From contig CANDYN010000020.1 of the NCBI GenBank assembly GCA_947424985.1, forward strand, positions 1 through 12,433: a stretch of 12,433 nucleotides of DNA. The letters run 5' to 3'. Origin of the DNA: Rickettsiales bacterium. GTDB taxonomy: Bacteria; Pseudomonadota; Alphaproteobacteria; Rickettsiales; Deianiraeaceae. This document shows, piece after piece, positions 12,023 to 12,433 of this stretch; position 1 is the stretch's first letter, and every line of letters begins with the position of its first letter. A program made the translations under genes and the position numbers. Under the pieces are notes generated by a model. The model did no database searches. It worked only from the letters and a program-made list of their open reading frames with translations, and had not been told where the DNA came from.

Positions 12023-12433
12023 TTATATTGTTCTTTTTGCAAGTTCTTTTTTATATCTTTTGAGGACGAATCGCGTTCCTATTACCAGCGCGAGTATATT
12101 CGGTATTGAAATTGAAAAATTAAAAATATCAGCAAGATATAAAATTTTACCAAAGTCTTGCGTTGTTCCACAAATTATATATGCGCAAAAAAGCAACACA
12201 TTATAGAAAATAACGGTATTTCTTTTGTTTCCAAAAAGTGATTTCCAGGCGTTTTGACCAAAATATCCCCAAGCTGCTGCGGTTGTTAAGGCAAACATTG
12301 GGACAATTGCAAAAAGTGTATATTTCATGTAAGGACTAACTGTATCGAACGCGGCTATTACGGCTTCCATTGAGTTCTCAAAGTTTAAATATGAACCCGT
12401 TACTATAACGATCATTCCTGAGCAAAATATTGA
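12023..12433 (-). CDS. Alanine/glycine:cation symporter (AGCS family), 3' part
   Basis: The frame is open to the right edge; 136 C-terminal residues are visible of a protein that is usually 440-500 aa. An internal ATG at 12415 is not the start, since six further codons upstream (encoding SIFCSG) are in frame and fit the family. The end of AGCS proteins is recognisable: an IFCSGMIVIVTG-like helix, a helix with AAAWGYFGQNAWKSLFGNKR (compare SxWSYYGExxxEYLFG), then YLADIFNFSISIPNILALV (compare DxxNGLMAIPNLIALL) and a basic tail KRYKKELAKRTI. The family imports alanine or glycine with Na+ or H+ across the inner membrane, fitting a bacterium that takes amino acids from its surroundings. It ends 70 bp before tRNA-Glu on the same strand; only a weak A/T hairpin lies between. 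Confidence 0.88.
   Translation of the reverse strand, partial: SIFCSGMIVIVTGSYLNFENSMEAVIAAFDTVSPYMKYTLFAIVPMFALTTAAAWGYFGQNAWKSLFGNKRNTVIFYNVLLFCAYIICGTTQDFGKILYLADIFNFSISIPNILALVIGTRFVLKRYKKELAKRTI

Noticed and set aside
1..12433. CRISPR array, mobile element, phage, toxin-antitoxin or defence system
   Set aside because: No regularly spaced repeats, transposase, integrase or defence-type domains are present; the content is housekeeping with a few unknown genes.

Overview
The window is an AT-rich, densely packed bacterial chromosome segment made mostly of housekeeping genes. An alphaproteobacterium of the Rickettsiales type, or a similarly reduced lineage, is the best guess. The reasons are the sequence flavour of EF-G, NuoA, YchF and LpxA, the scattering of normally clustered operons (nuo, str, rpmH-rnpA), the very short spacers and the strong AT bias. 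TGA is used as a stop (ychF) and Trp is encoded by TGG, so the standard code applies. The taxonomic call is inference from recognised protein families; no database was searched.

Layout: (1) 1-1573, plus strand: the ATPase ychF (5' end cut by the window edge) overlaps rimM by 4 bp. (2) 1570-4624, minus strand: fabZ, lpxA, mrpC and nuoM, read in that order. This joins an acyl-ACP dehydratase and the first lipid A enzyme to an Mrp-type antiporter subunit C and a NuoM-type proton-pumping subunit. (3) 4716-6795, plus: rpmH (47 aa ribosomal protein L34), a TPR-like protein of unknown role, and an MFS drug-efflux-type transporter. (4) 6782-7812, minus: an unknown 109-aa helical protein, nuoA and rnpA. 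(5) 7921-11759, plus: dprA, fusA and an unknown 179-aa protein. (6) 11738-12433, minus: the C-terminal part of an alanine/glycine:cation symporter (cut by the window edge), tRNA-Glu(UUC) and tRNA-Leu(GAG), both with encoded CCA.

The genes serve translation (fusA, rimM, rpmH, ychF, two tRNAs), tRNA processing (rnpA), the cell envelope (fabZ, lpxA), membrane bioenergetics (nuoA, nuoM, mrpC), transport (MFS, AGCS) and DNA uptake/recombination (dprA). I see no CRISPR array, transposase, integrase, phage gene, toxin or defence system. The most informative oddities are organisational. MrpC and NuoM are paired without the rest of either complex. rpmH and rnpA are separated and face each other across two accessory genes. 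All three convergent junctions overlap, one of them a protein gene running into a tRNA. TAA-N-ATG junctions recur and Shine-Dalgarno sequences are almost absent. A 17-bp element is shared by the two tRNA promoters, and dprA has no good start codon. No stretch above 300 bases lacks a gene; the longest gaps are 4625-4715 and 7813-7920, both between divergent genes.
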